Shown here: positions 32,405-43,333 of the stretch, in pieces
Layout: every line of letters starts with the position of its first letter
Position numbering within the stretch: the stretch's first letter is position 1
NCBI GenBank assembly: GCA_003693705.1
Contig: RBZT01000125.1
Coordinates: 310,001-374,000 of the forward strand
Length of the DNA: 64,000 nucleotides
Reading direction: 5' to 3'
Source: Polymyxa betae
Taxonomy: Eukaryota > Endomyxa > Phytomyxea > Plasmodiophorida > Plasmodiophoridae
Program-made: the position numbers and the translations under genes
The notes under the pieces: model-generated
What the model saw: the letters and a program-made list of their open reading frames with translations, nothing else
Told to the model about the DNA's origin: nothing
Databases searched by the model: none

Positions 32405-33049
32405 ATGATGGCGGACCCCAACCCCAACCCCAACCCCATCAGTATCAAATCTATGTCTGACAAGCTCGACTGTCGTATCGACTATCTATCGCTGATCCAT
32501 GCTGTGTTCGTGATTGTTGCCGGCTCCCTGATTATCGCCATCGATGTTGTCAAGGCAGGATCGCCATCGATATGGTTTCGTTCTGGCGCCACTACCGCCC
32601 TAGAAACGATTTTGTTTGCGATATCAACATTGTATTATATCATCGATTTTTTTCGATTGATGAAGCCGTCAAGAACACTGATGAAAAATGGACTATGTTT
32701 TCATCACATGCTGTGTGTCGCCGGGATACTGCCTGCAGCAATATTTGGCAAAGACGGTCACATATTACTAATAGGGATGATGATTGGGGAGGTTTCCAAT
32801 CCACCAAGGCTTCTAGCATTGAAATATGAATTCTGCAGAAAGATTAACCTGATCGCATTTGTTGCTTGCCGGATCGCTTGTGCTGTTTTTCTAGACTCAG
32901 CGTACCCATTTATTCAGTTGCTAACGACAAAAATTTCAGCGATCTCTTTGCTGATATTGTCAGTAGCAGCAATCTTTTACAGCATGCATATACAGCCAAC
33001 TGTAATCGTTGGACGAAGACAACGTATTGACTCTAATACAGAATTATAG
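32405..33049 (+). CDS. TLC-domain multi-pass membrane protein (TLCD4-like)
   Basis: A single 214-residue exon. After an N-terminal PNPNPNP run, residues 30-200 hold about six membrane helices with the TLC signatures LYYIIDFFRLMK, NGLCFHHMLCVAG (the His-His pair) and GMMIGEVSNPPRLLAL. TLC proteins act in ceramide synthesis or membrane lipid composition in the ER or plasma membrane. The short form without a homeobox resembles TLCD1-4/TMEM56 rather than ceramide synthases. The start is the ATG at 32405; a second ATG follows immediately. Confidence 0.82.
   Translation: MMADPNPNPNPISIKSMSDKLDCRIDYLSLIHAVFVIVAGSLIIAIDVVKAGSPSIWFRSGATTALETILFAISTLYYIIDFFRLMKPSRTLMKNGLCFHHMLCVAGILPAAIFGKDGHILLIGMMIGEVSNPPRLLALKYEFCRKINLIAFVACRIACAVFLDSAYPFIQLLTTKISAISLLILSVAAIFYSMHIQPTVIVGRRQRIDSNTEL
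32416..32437 (+). repeat. CCCCAA hexamer run inside the TLC coding region
   Basis: CCCCAACCCCAACCCCAACC and two more C make 3.7 units of a hexamer that reads Pro-Asn-Pro-Asn in frame. It is a simple in-frame microsatellite near the N-terminus. Confidence 0.85.
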
Positions 33050-33061
33050 CATAGAATAGAT

Positions 33062-33494
33062 TTATGCAAGGGGGTCAGATTTTCCTTTTACGAGTAAATC
33101 TTTGGCTTCGTTAATCTTCTGGGCGAGATATGGCGATCCGCCCATATCTGGGTGGTTAAGCTTAATCAAAATGCGATATCTTTCTATGAGTTTGGCGCGA
33201 TCTGCCGACGCCCTAATCCCAAGAACTCTTGCAGCTTCTCTCTTATTCATCTATGCAATGAATTAGCAGCGACGATTATATGGAAACAAACTAATCACCT
33301 GGGCTTCGAATCCCCCTTCATAGAATCCTGGTCCTAAAAGTGTACCACCTCGTTTCTTTAACCAGTCCTTGTAAGCCTGGCGAGCCAATTTGCCTCCAAC
33401 TAGTGCTCCGGCGACACCGATGCCAGCAACCAATGGCCAAACCTTTAGCACATTCAGATACTAATATAATCAGGCATCGAATCTGGCTAACCAT
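33062..33494 (-). CDS. PAM18: PAM18/TIM14 (DNAJC19), J-protein of the mitochondrial import motor
   Basis: The start ATG (33494) is followed at once by an intron of about 48 bases. The membrane exon [20 protein letters not shown] comes next, then [11 protein letters not shown], a second intron and the J-domain [40 protein letters not shown] and EAKDLL. The HPD motif that stimulates mtHsp70 ATPase is intact, as is the family's GGF-x-x-M-x-KREA junction. At about 113 residues its size matches the human DNAJC19 of 116. It sits in the inner membrane beside TIM23. The placement of the initiator right at a splice donor is the only uncertain point. Confidence 0.92.
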
Positions 33495-33624
33495 TCTGGG
33501 GAGCTCCTGTGCAAATACCAAGTTTTCTGATTAGACAAGCGCACAATTTTAACCCGAGTTTCTGTTATTTTCAATTTTCATGACGCTGGCAATGTTGCGC
33601 AGGGAATCAATAAATTTCAGATCT

Positions 33625-34525
33625 TTATTCCTCCAAGTCAGCAGCACAATTCCAACAACATCCAGTTTCTTTCAACATCTTCCCGCCCATCAAAAGGTCC
33701 TCACAAATTCCAAATAAACTGTCCGATATTATTGCCTGTTTGAGAAACTCAATGAGAACGCAACTGACCTTAGAATCGCTGCAAACTCATCAAAAGCGTC
33801 TTGGAATTTCCTATCGCCTTCTTCAGGTTTTTTCTGTCAAAAGATATTCAAAGAAAGGACGTAACCAACAACTCCTATATTTACTGTGAGAGAAGCTACT
33901 TGCGCTTTCAATTCATCGCGAATTCGAGTGAGCTCAACCAACTGACCTGCGAAGGACTTTAGTTAGTTGGGAGTTGTGACGATCCCAAAAAAAAAAATAC
34001 TTTCGCAAGTAGACCGACCCTTCAAGTTATCATCAGGCAATTCTTCTCGTTCTGGATAGATCGCTTTCGTCTTACTTTCAAATTCTGCAAGCTGATTTGA
34101 TAGCTCGTCCCTTTGCGCGAACAGTCACATCTTTTGAAATTGATGGATGCAACTTTACCGTTTCTGATTATATTTATCAACAAGGTTCTGCCAAATGGCC
34201 TCACTGTGACCTAATTTATCATTGGCAATCATCAAAGCTTGCTGACATTCTAAGATTCTCATGTATTCCGCCTCTTTTCGCTCCTGAGTGGTCTTGTATT
34301 CAGCAGATAACCCGTCCATAGAATGTTGAATCGATTTGGACGCTTGGGAAGCTGTATATCTGTCAAAGAGAAAAATTCAACGCAGCAAATTATACAACCC
34401 TCTGCGATCGCCTCTTTGGTTTTATCAAGGATGCCTTGCATATGAGCGATTCGGTATTGCATCTTGCAGTGCTCCTTCTGCAATTCGGCCATGTTACCGA
34501 ACATCTCATCGATAGCAGAGTCCAT
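33625..34525 (-). CDS. Coiled-coil protein of unknown function
   Basis: Six exons, starting at or before ATG 34525 (MDSAIDEMFGNMAELQKEHC), keep one frame through short introns to TAA 33625-33627, for about 215 residues. An upstream exon adding LCLQKIDKSFSD is likely. Almost the whole protein is heptad-rich (AEYKTTQERKEAEYMRILEC, KRDELSNQLAEFESKTK, LVELTRIRDELKAQVASL). It ends with a Cys-containing tail (MLKETGCCWNCAADLEE). The pattern resembles small kinetochore, spindle or BLOC-type coiled coils, but I cannot assign a family. Confidence 0.55.
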
Positions 34526-34734
34526 GTCGCTAAAGGACTTGTCGATCTTTTGCAGACACAGCTAATAAGACGAATGATAATGGACATCATCTCATTGCAC
34601 TATTGGGATGTAACGATACTACAGTCACTGTCCCAATACTCACCAGCCCATATGGGATCATGGGGTATATTTCATCCCAAGCTATAGTACGCGAGAAGGC
34701 ACAATAATACAGAGTGTCGTGTTTATCGATGAGC

Positions 34735-35352
34735 TTATAGTTCGGATTTGGATCGGACGACTTCGAGCAGCTCGATGACGAAATATAAATCTTTGTTTGG
34801 TGGAATGACGCCGCCTAGTTATCAGCATCAAGGTTATATAGATAGAAAGCAAGGCTGAACCTGCTCCAGCTTTGCCATAGGCAAGTTTAGCAGGAATGTG
34901 AACCTCCCATTTTTGACCGCAAGACATTTTTTGCAAGACCTGTTGCCATCCCTTGATAACACCTAATACGAACATTATGAAAGAATCAGGAAAAGATAGT
35001 CATACGTACGACCCAGACCGAATGATAATGGAGATCGGCCATACGAAGAATCGAACTGTTTTTCCTTCCCATTGTCGTTAAAATACCCTCGGTAGTGACA
35101 CTTGACAGTATCTGTGATTTTTGGAGGCTTTTCTGATTCTTTCGATTTGAAAGTTGGGCGCAGATCATGGTAGTAGATGGTGCAGTCATCCTCCTGAATG
35201 TAGATCGCCTTCACACGAGGGTCCTTGTCATCGAACTCAATCCCGAATGGGTTTTCTTCTGGCACGGGATCGGGATGCTTCGCAGGTTCCATCCAGGCCG
35301 ATACAATAGCGACCATAACAGCCGCCACGATGCATACTTGGACTAACTTCAT
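34735..35352 (-). CDS. Secretory FKBP-type peptidyl-prolyl isomerase
   Basis: Three exons. Residues 1-20 (MKLVQVCIVAAVMVAIVSAW) are a signal peptide. Then come a linker of about 55 residues (DCTIYYHDLRP) and an FKBP domain: TVKCHYRGYF, KQFDSSYGRSPLSFGLG, VIKGWQQVLQKMSCGQKWEV, IPAKLAYGKAGAG and GVIPPNKDLYFVIELLEV. The residues lining the rapamycin/FK506 pocket (Tyr, Phe-Asp, Val-Ile, Trp, Tyr) are present, so it should be active. The protein ends KSEL, close to the KDEL/HDEL-type ER retrieval signal, which fits an ER-lumen folding catalyst like FKBP2. Confidence 0.93.
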
Positions 35353-35675
35353 ACTTAAGATATAGCCCAAGTGACCAACACGCTCGACCACACTCAACAC
35401 AATTCGTATCACGTCTCTCACAGGGTGGCGGCGCAACCTGGCAAAAGATTTGCTGTGATGTGAAAGAAATCGTACCGAATCGTTATATTCTACTAGCATT
35501 GTGCCAATAATGTTTTGCAACAGAACCAGTCCATTTATCAATCATCGTTTCGATTGTATACGAAACTTGTTTCCAAGCCGAGCTTTCTTTCAGTTTTATA
35601 CAAAAATCGATGATCCGTCGCGGAGTCCGTAGGTAGTACGCGATGTGGAAACACACATTTCTTTCAGTACAGGCA

Positions 35676-37169
35676 ATGTCGAAACCTCTAAAATTCCATC
35701 TTGTTCATCGAGATGACAGAGATCCATTGGCGCTGGATGAGGAGAGTTCGGGGTTCGTTTTGCAACCAATCGACACGACCCAACGTCGTCGCGGCCGTCG
35801 ACAACTGAACGATGCATTCGAAGACGATTCAGCCAGCACGTATTCATTCGGTCCTGCTGAGGCAGCAGCATCACTGCTGGCTAATAGCAAAATCAAACTT
35901 CCCGAATCTGTATTAGGAAGTCAATTTGAAGAGAAGGCTGGGATATTAGCCCGAAATGAACTTATCACTGGTGCTATCCATAATGCCCCAGAAGATGTAA
36001 GACTGTTTGGTGTCTTTGATTATTTCAGGAATGATGAGTTATTGATACTGCTGAACTGGTTGGTGCCAGCTGTTTCTCAGTTCGGATGACCTTATTTGTT
36101 GATGGGCTTTTTCGCCCTTTCGAAAACTTCTGATACGTTGTGGAAAAATATTCTTTTTTCCAGGAAAAAGTGGTCACGACTCATGGCTGTTTTAGGTCCA
36201 GGCCGCGTTGCTGGGAAATGCCAGCGAGGACTTTGACGAGCTGGAAGATGATTTCATGGCGCAAGCAATGGCGTCTGGCTCGGATTGCAACACCGATTAT
36301 GATTCATCAATCGGAGATATCTCTGAGTACGATGGCGAAGAACTGATTCGCATCGACTCTGAAAGTGACCTTGAAAGCTGGACCGACGAACCTGTCGTAC
36401 GTCCGGGCTTATTAGGTAGATTCTCAGATTCTGAGAAGTGCGATTGGGCGTAAAATGACACCCGAAATTCTAGGCGATATAGATAATCAGTTTGAGAATA
36501 TGATGCTGCAATATGACAGTGATGAAATTGGGGAACTCAACGACGAGATTGGCGGCGTTGTAGAGAACGTCGAAGACGAATTGTTGGACGATTTCATCAC
36601 AACATCGGAGACGAAATACGTACCTGGCCCGAACGTCACTAAAGAAGCCGATGATATCATTCAGATTACAAAGTGTCAGATCAATCGTCAGTTGAGAGGT
36701 CAGTTTGATATTGCTGTTTTCTCGATTCAGCTGACAATCTGCAGAGGAGGCAAGTTACGATACTGATGAAGATAATCGGGCTCTGGAAGAGGAATGTAGG
36801 CCCAAAGAGGTCGAACAATGGGATTGCGAATCCATTCTTAGCACTCTCAGCAATGTGGAAAACCACCCTCGCGTGATCAAAGAGCCGAAGAGGTTTATGA
36901 AAACGAATGTCTTGTCGCTCCCGATTGCCGAAGATCAGAAGCTGCCAGATGATGTTCATCCGCAGGAGCGCTGCAACCTCGGAGAGCGACGTCCTTGCAA
37001 CGAGACTAATGAGGAACGCCGTGCCCGAAAGAAGGCTGTGCGAGAGGCCAGGCAACAGAGAAGATCCGACAAGAAACAACTGAAGTTGTCGTTCACTGCC
37101 AAGCACACAGCGAAATGTAAAAATGACCTTTATCAGAAAGTCCACAATTCTGCATCTATCAGGCTGTAA
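35676..37169 (+). CDS. LTV1: LTV1, 40S ribosome biogenesis factor
   Basis: The start chosen is MSKPLKFHLVHRDDRDPLAL at 35676; a longer start at 35643 exists. FHLVHR-x-x-RDPL is the family N-terminus, followed by GSQFEEKAGIL, FDELEDDFMAQAMA (acidic middle) and the defining block WDCESILSTLSNVENHPRVI then EPKRF. The C-terminus is basic (NETNEERRARKKAVREARQQ). LTV1 rides on pre-40S particles, helps place uS3/uS10 and is released by casein kinase 1 phosphorylation. Three or more introns are present; the first, ending near 36197, is longer than usual. Confidence 0.93.
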
Positions 37170-37241
37170 ATGTATAATATTTATTCGGTATTAAATTGAC
37201 TTTTGTTCATTGTAATGACAGTGTAGATTATTGTCTGATGT

Positions 37242-38408
37242 TCAGCAGTGTTTCTTCTGATAGTCTTCCAGCGAGTTGATGAGACGGTCAATGCCAAATT
37301 TATAGTTATGATCTCGCTCGCCTGATTCTCTAATAGGGAAAGCATGTCCGAAATCTATCATGTTGATGGATACCTTTGGCATTTCATCTAAAACAATTGA
37401 GTCGACGACGCCACCTAGCAAGCGATCATCATGCCTTTAATAACTCCACCTTCAAATGCCAGAAGTAATGAAGATGAGAAAAGGAGGAATTCTTCTTGCT
37501 GCCTCACGAATTCGGCGATTTCTCTTAGTCGCCTCAAAAGTTCATCGATAATGTAGATCTTGACATTAGTTGGATGACCGCAATCTGAGACTAACATTTA
37601 GTATCCAAACAATGTCGGAAGAGTTCAAAGACCGCATTACTTAGCAGTGTGCTCCAAGCAACATGAACCGTTTCAGGTTCGATCCCTTTCCCAAACGGTT
37701 TCCCATAAACTGTGAAGGCTTGCGTTTGCTGCGAGTACGATTTGATTCCAACAAATCGGAAACCGATTTCGCTCTGCCATTTATAATTCTTGATCTCTTT
37801 CTGAATCTTCTCCGGCGTGGCCAGCAAATCGTAAGTGACCCGGCCTAACTCATGCTTAAATTGCATAAAGGTTTCAGCACGAGCGATGAAAACCTATTTT
37901 TATATCGGCAACGCACGGGAAGCTCAGACCAGCTGTACAATCTTCAAGGCAAACGCTAAAGTGATTGGATGGTGTCCGAAACAATCCATAGAATTTCGGT
38001 ATCAGCCTGACTAAAATCAATCGAGAATTGCTGCTAAACAATATTTACTGAACCTGGCAAACTTTTCAGAAATGCGATGATAAAAATACGCTTCGCGGAC
38101 GCCACGTTCATCATGTTGAAGCGGCTTCAAAATGTGCAGGCTGCCATCTGAATGTCTAAATCTCTGAACGTCCCTGGAGCTAGCATTCCCTAAAAAAATA
38201 TCACAACGACGATACGTCACAAACGATCGGCTGGATCACCATCGCCTGTTCGATGACCGCCGACTTGGTGGTCATACGACACCACAAGAGACGCATCCAG
38301 CTCGGCGAAACCGATTCCGAGCTCGACGAAGCGATCAGTGAGCGATTCGCCCTCGTCGATGGCCCCGAACAGCTCGGGTCGATGTTGGACGGATGAAAGC
38401 GACATCAT
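37242..38408 (-). CDS. IPMK: Inositol polyphosphate multikinase
   Basis: At least six exons. The N-terminus has YDHQVGGHRT, then HILKPLQHDERGVREAYFY (the Lys and Glu of the ATP site), LIPKFYGLFRTPSNHFSVCL and the catalytic motif PCVADIKIG joined across an intron of about 49 bases (donor at about 37892) to RVTYDLLATPEKIQKEI. Further on are IGFRFVGIKSY, FLLFSSSLLLAFE and MPKVSINMIDFGHAFPIRE with the metal-binding Asp, ending NYKFGIDRLINSLEDY. PxxxDxKxG and SSLL-DF are intact. The enzyme phosphorylates IP3/IP4 (Arg82/Ipk2-like) in nucleus and cytosol. The VAGH-like start and the lack of an IP6K insert favour IPMK over IP6K. Confidence 0.9.
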
Positions 38409-38845
38409 CTACAGGAGCGGATCGTCTGGTGTGATCATCTGTGTACTCTTTCAGTCAGACAATGACTACGAACAATAAACAGGATGTTAATATCCGCGTA
38501 AGACATGACCGAGTCACATCAAGTACTCATTATGATGGATATCCCTGAATGAGACCTTACCTAACGCCTTGCAAAACCGAACAGTTCTTGCTTGGGGCCT
38601 TGCTAGAGATGTACCGACTGATGTTCTCGGTTCAGCTACTACAGCTCGTTACTGAATGAACTATAATAGTCTAGGCGGGATTCATGATAAGTGTGTCGTG
38701 GATCCCTGTCTAGAAGCCGCTCTATGCCATTGACCTATGTTCGAGATCTTCGACAAAACAAATAAAAAGTGGAATGGAAAAAGTTAGGTTGAGCCCAGTG
38801 CTATGAGGGTGCCACGTTTCATAAAGTGACTGCCATGATAATGTC

Positions 38846-40373
38846 ATGACCATTGCAAGTGCTCAGTCTGTATTGTTCTCTTCCATTGGAGATTCGTTAG
38901 CAGATCGCACTGTGCTCTTCCATCTCACAAAAGTTTCAACCATGTTGACCGATGTCGTTGCTGTCAGGAAATTCGAGGCCTATGGCTTCAAGTGCTATGG
39001 TCTCTTTGCCAAAGTTGATCTGCCAGAGGGTGGGGAACTTTGATCATTCGCAGGCTGTTTACAGACAGCATAGGAGCACTGATTTGGAAGAGCGCGACGC
39101 CTCTCCAGACGTTTACTAAGGCAGAGATTCTAACCCATCCTCAGCGAGAGCAATTAATCAAGTATTCCTACATGATAGATAATGACAGTAAGCTGCCTAC
39201 AATTTATTTGTTCGACCTGCAATTAGCATTGCTAGAATATGGGTCAACTGTGAACCCCAGAACATCGTCTTTGTCATATTACTTTAACCATTCATGTAAG
39301 ACAATTGCAGCATAAAGATAGATTGACGTCGAAAAATCAGTTAGGCGATCCAAACACATGGTATGATACAGATGACAAGATTACCACAATGAGACCAGTA
39401 AAGAAAGGGGAACAGTTAACCTACGATTATGCTTTCACTGAGACAGAGGCAAGCTATTGGAATGAAGCCGCTTAAAAGCACCAATCGTCAACCGCAGGCT
39501 TCATTACACTATGGGATGATTTGTCGATGTGGCTCCTCTAATTGCCGAACGGTTTTGACGTTCGATCAATGGCGAAGTCGATCATTTGTTAAGCGCTACT
39601 ATGGGCATATCACCGAGTTCATTTGGCGGAAACATAGCGAAAATAGGTATGAAGTTTGCACTTTTTTGTTAGTTGTTTTGACGAAGCTTCTCTCAGCTGG
39701 TATGACCCACGACTTGAGCTTCGTTATAAGAACGACGGCGAACTGGGCATGTTTTGCCGGGACATTGAGGGAATGCAAATCTCAGAGAAGGAAATCGTTT
39801 TAGTGTTTTCAGGGAAGGTTGTTCATCGGTCACAGCTTTTAGAAGCAGATGCATTGTCAGTGCGCGACCTGCAGATGTCGCTGCAGGTGGAGAAGAATCT
39901 TTTGCAGATTCCTGCCTGGAAAAAAAGCAATGACACGAGTGAAACAACCGATTACGTCAATCATAGCTGCGACCCTTCATGCGGCATGCTCGATTCTGTT
40001 ACCGTTATCGCTCTACGTGATATCAACCTTGGAGAAGAAATTACAATTGATTGTAATTCCCAATAGTAAATTCGAATTTCCACTCTAAATGTGATACAGA
40101 TGCAATGGTGAGTGTTGAGCGTTTCCAATCCCAACAAGTTCTGAATGCAAGTGTTGGTTTGACTGCATTTAGGTGAACGATGGCTTGCTGAAAGGTCCGA
40201 GTGATAATTTTCAGTGCCGATGCGGCGCCAAAGTCTGCCGAGGTTCGATTACATCATCCGACTGGCAGAATCAATTATTGCAGCAGCGATATGGAGAACG
40301 ATTCTCCCCATTTTTACGACAAATGATGAAAGAACAGGCCCGCAATCGTCCTCTGGACAGTGTTGGTCTTTAA
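38846..40373 (+). CDS. Protein with two complete SET domains in tandem
   Basis: One open reading path joins both halves through short introns. SET 1: VRKFEAYGFKCYGLFAK, then DLPEG spliced to ALIWKSATPLQTFTKAEIL, YYFNHSC spliced to DPNTWYDTDD, KKGEQLTYDYAFTETE, and post-SET cysteines ICRCGSSNC. A GC-AG intron lies at 39449-39497. SET 2: LELRYKNDGELGMFCRDIEG, DYVNHSCDPSCGMLDSVTVI, LGEEITIDYAMVNDG and QCRCGAKVCRG. Both domains keep NHSC(D)P, the catalytic Tyr region (TYDY, TIDY) and the zinc-binding CxCxxxxC. Each resembles stand-alone SET proteins of fungi and protists. Substrate is unknown (histone or non-histone lysine). It is convergent with the phosphatase gene at 40532. Confidence 0.83.
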
Positions 40374-40531
40374 ATCCAAATTAAAAAAATCTGTACATAC
40401 AGTATAAATGGAAGACAATGGTGAAATCTCAGTAAAGTTAGCGTTTCTTGTGGTTACTCAAAACCCTGGTTGTGCACCTTGTGCGGTATAATCTACTGAA
40501 TTACTTTTTATCAAGAACAAATTGAAGAGCT

Positions 40532-42572
40532 TCAAGCAGCATATATATCCGGACATTCTTCGCGACTATAGGGCGACAGTAAGAAAAGGGTGTTTCACAA
40601 AAAGGGCAGCCATTCACCTAGGTATCATTGGAAGTACAACCTCTCGGAAAGAGGAAAACGATATCAGGTCGGAGTCTGGTTGCTGGGGAAATCTGAGGAC
40701 TTTTCCATTATAAACGAAGCGAACACCATATTCTTGATTGAGCTTATTCTGATAAAGCTCCAACGATATATAGGATGCACTGAGTTGGAAATTAAACGAC
40801 ACAAACGTAGCTCTCTTCAAAATACTAACTATGGTGCCCATCGCTTGTCCTCGACGGCAAAGGCGCTCAATAGCAGCATAATCGGTCCAGTATCATGGCC
40901 ACTATACAGGCTAAATTTCACGTGGGATTCGACATTATGTTGATCGGGGTTCTGAGTTTTGATATCAATTACTTGAGTGATGCGCTCAAATATTTCTCGA
41001 ATCAGCGGGCCTGCTGCTAAGCGCGTTCCTTCAATTCTGTTTGGATATTGCAGAGGATAATAAAATTTAAATCGAACCTGAACAGAGTAATACGTTACAA
41101 AGGTCAAGTAAAATTCCAAAATTATCTAACGTCTTCTTCAAGGTCGCGAATCAGGTCTGGAGTGAAAGCTTCTGGAAGAGGAGTTTCTCCGCATGCTGAG
41201 ACGAAAAAGCAATCGAATTGCAAATCTGTGATGTCGGCAGCAGGAACGCCAACCACCGGTGAAAGGCGTTGCCGAACGTCTTTAGTGAAGGTTTGAAGAT
41301 GTTTCTGGTAGCCTTCTGATTTTGTCACCTTATGGAACGGTCAGTTCCTAGAAGACGGTTGCAAAAGCCTGTCAACCTTGTTAAAGTGGTCACTCAACCC
41401 TGGGCATTCATGTGCATTGGAAATTTCCGTTTCGCGATCGAAATCCTGAATTAGATGAGAAGCAGGGCGGTCGTGCACATAAGAGCAACAAACCATTGTC
41501 CAGATATCGACGATTGCGGTTTTCCCATTGTCATCGTGGGCAACAGGGTACATACCTGTAATAAACGCCTCTGAAGGGATCAGGGAACGGTGAGATGAGA
41601 TGATTACAACTATTACGAGCACTCATTACAGTCCTCGGGACATCATCGGATCGGAAGAAAACCTGTCGCAATTGAGCGCGTGTGAGACATCGATCCTATG
41701 AATGAAGGGTACCTCATTCTGGTTTAAATCGGATGCCAGCAAATTGCCAACATAGGCTTTGTGAAAAATCGTCCCAAGTGCTCTTTCTTGTTCGTATCCT
41801 TTCTCCGTTAATTGACCAACCATACAATTGCCTTCAAAATCGTTCCTGTTGGTCATGAAGCGCTTGCGATACAGTCTTGGAGGCATCTACGACAGGCTTG
41901 AGCGATAAGCATCTGAATTCTTTAAGTTATTCCTTACTGAAACTGCGGCATCAGACATATTCGTTCCAGGAATTGACATTTCTGAAACTTGACATTCATA
42001 TGTAATTTTTTCTTGACCGACCCAGCAAAGACTATGACAAGGATTAGACTTCCATAAAACAGGCTTATAAGATTATTACTTTCCAGTGTCAAAAAAGCGG
42101 TCGCCATGACGGATAAAACCCTGAGCTAAAACCAGTTCGTAATCATTGTCAGTTAACGTCGGTATGAAAGGAAGCGATTCGGGACGGCTTGGATTCAATC
42201 CACCTGCAACCATGGAATCAGGGTTTGTATCTGATGATTTAAAGAGTTACAATAATGAAGTTTGCTTAGATCTGGCCTGAGCACTAGATGCGGTGGCGCC
42301 AAATCCTGATGACAAAATGAGATATTAAAGATACAATGATAATATAAACGAACATTGTGGTGACTGGATTGCGAAGTGTTACTGGGTTCGTTAGTATGGC
42401 CCGTAGCAAACCATACGATCAATGCGAAAAAGACGAGGGACGCCACCAGAAAAGGTCCTAAACAGTGGCTCGAACGGCGAATCCGCCATCGTTGTGAGTG
42501 CCCTCCCAGGATGGCGCTCTCCTCATCAAATGCTGCATTCATGAGTGGATCGGATTCAGTAAAGTCATTCAT
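40532..42572 (-). CDS. Membrane-anchored histidine acid phosphatase, paralogue A
   Basis: The start is ATG 42572. A cytosolic N-terminus with an ESDPLM dileucine-like patch is followed by a signal-anchor helix (about residues 38-58, LGPFLVASLVFFALIVWFAT), so this is a type II membrane protein. The catalytic domain has FIRHGDRFF (RHGxR nucleophile motif), PRLYRKRFMTNRN, GQLTEKGYEQERALG, DDVPRTVMSA, YPLQYPNRIEGTRLA, FSLYSGHDTGPIMLLLSAF (the proton-donor HD) and ASYISLELY...YGVRFVYNG, ending EECPDIYAA. The family is that of 2-phosphoxylose phosphatase (PXYLP1)/lysosomal acid phosphatase. It has about eight short introns. It is the inverted partner of the gene at 43334-45348. Confidence 0.85.
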
Positions 42573-43333
42573 AGAGGTGAAATGATTCGTTACTACGTAT
42601 ATTGTACACTCGTTAAATTTATGCGGTGTGACCCCAGCATATCATTCGCTACATCTTTGTCTACTGTTCCTGAGTGAGGATCCATTTTATGCTTAATGCT
42701 TTAGGAAGAGAACACCGACTATAAAAATACAACGTTCCCTAGAAATCAGCGACATCTTGAGGACTTCATACTACTCGTTGAGAGTGATTGTGAGACTTTC
42801 AAATGGCATCTGTTTACACATGTGCATGTGGTCAATTGTAATGGCAATTGATTGGAAAACTCAGTCGTATCGGTTAATTCCGACGAGACGCTCCTCTTGT
42901 TGTCGGATTCGGCGAGACCACAGAGTCTCCCGACACTGTTATTCGATCTAACTGCTCTGCAAGCCGTTCTGTTATTCGGATCCTACCTGCCTTTCATCTC
43001 GAATGAGCTGTCCTAAAGCACGCCATAATTAGCTGCCAGCCTGCTATTGTCAGCTCGACGCTGCGGCCAACCGCTTGCACCTCACAGCTAACTCCGCGGG
43101 ATCCAATAAAAGCGAAAGTTCGGCTGCAGCCGTGTCAGGCAACTCACGGCTCTATTTGTAATGTTACTCACCGGTAGCCAGAACACTCGCCAACGCATTC
43201 GTTGGGCTTGCAGACAGGATGATCGGTTCCGTTACTGTACATATGCTGGTTATAAAAGAAATGGAGGCCGCACCCCTTGATCCCGATCACATAGACGTGT
43301 AGATCATTCTGATTGAGCAGTTTCACCTATTGT
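42573..43333. promoter_or_regulatory. Shared upstream region of the two divergent phosphatase genes, with a TATA box
   Basis: These 761 bases separate the two start codons. TATAAAAG lies at 43251-43258, 76 bases before the plus-strand ATG, a rare clear TATA box in this window. I see no equally clear box on the minus side. There is no credible open frame, and the sequence is not itself a long palindrome, so the inverted duplication does not extend visibly into the promoter. Confidence 0.5.

Noticed and set aside
37591-37866. IPMK that seems to lack the DxKxG catalytic motif (KHELG in the unspliced frame)
   Set aside because: An intron of about 49 bases ends just before RVTYD; splicing restores PCVADIKIG, so the enzyme is intact.
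39656-40066. Second SET domain as an independent gene
   Set aside because: There is no start codon context, and the exon is preceded by a canonical acceptor that keeps frame with the first SET module. Transcript data could still overturn this.
43313-43333. Earlier start for phosphatase B at a TTG
   Set aside because: ATG 43334 follows shortly and lies 76 bases after a TATA box, a normal arrangement.
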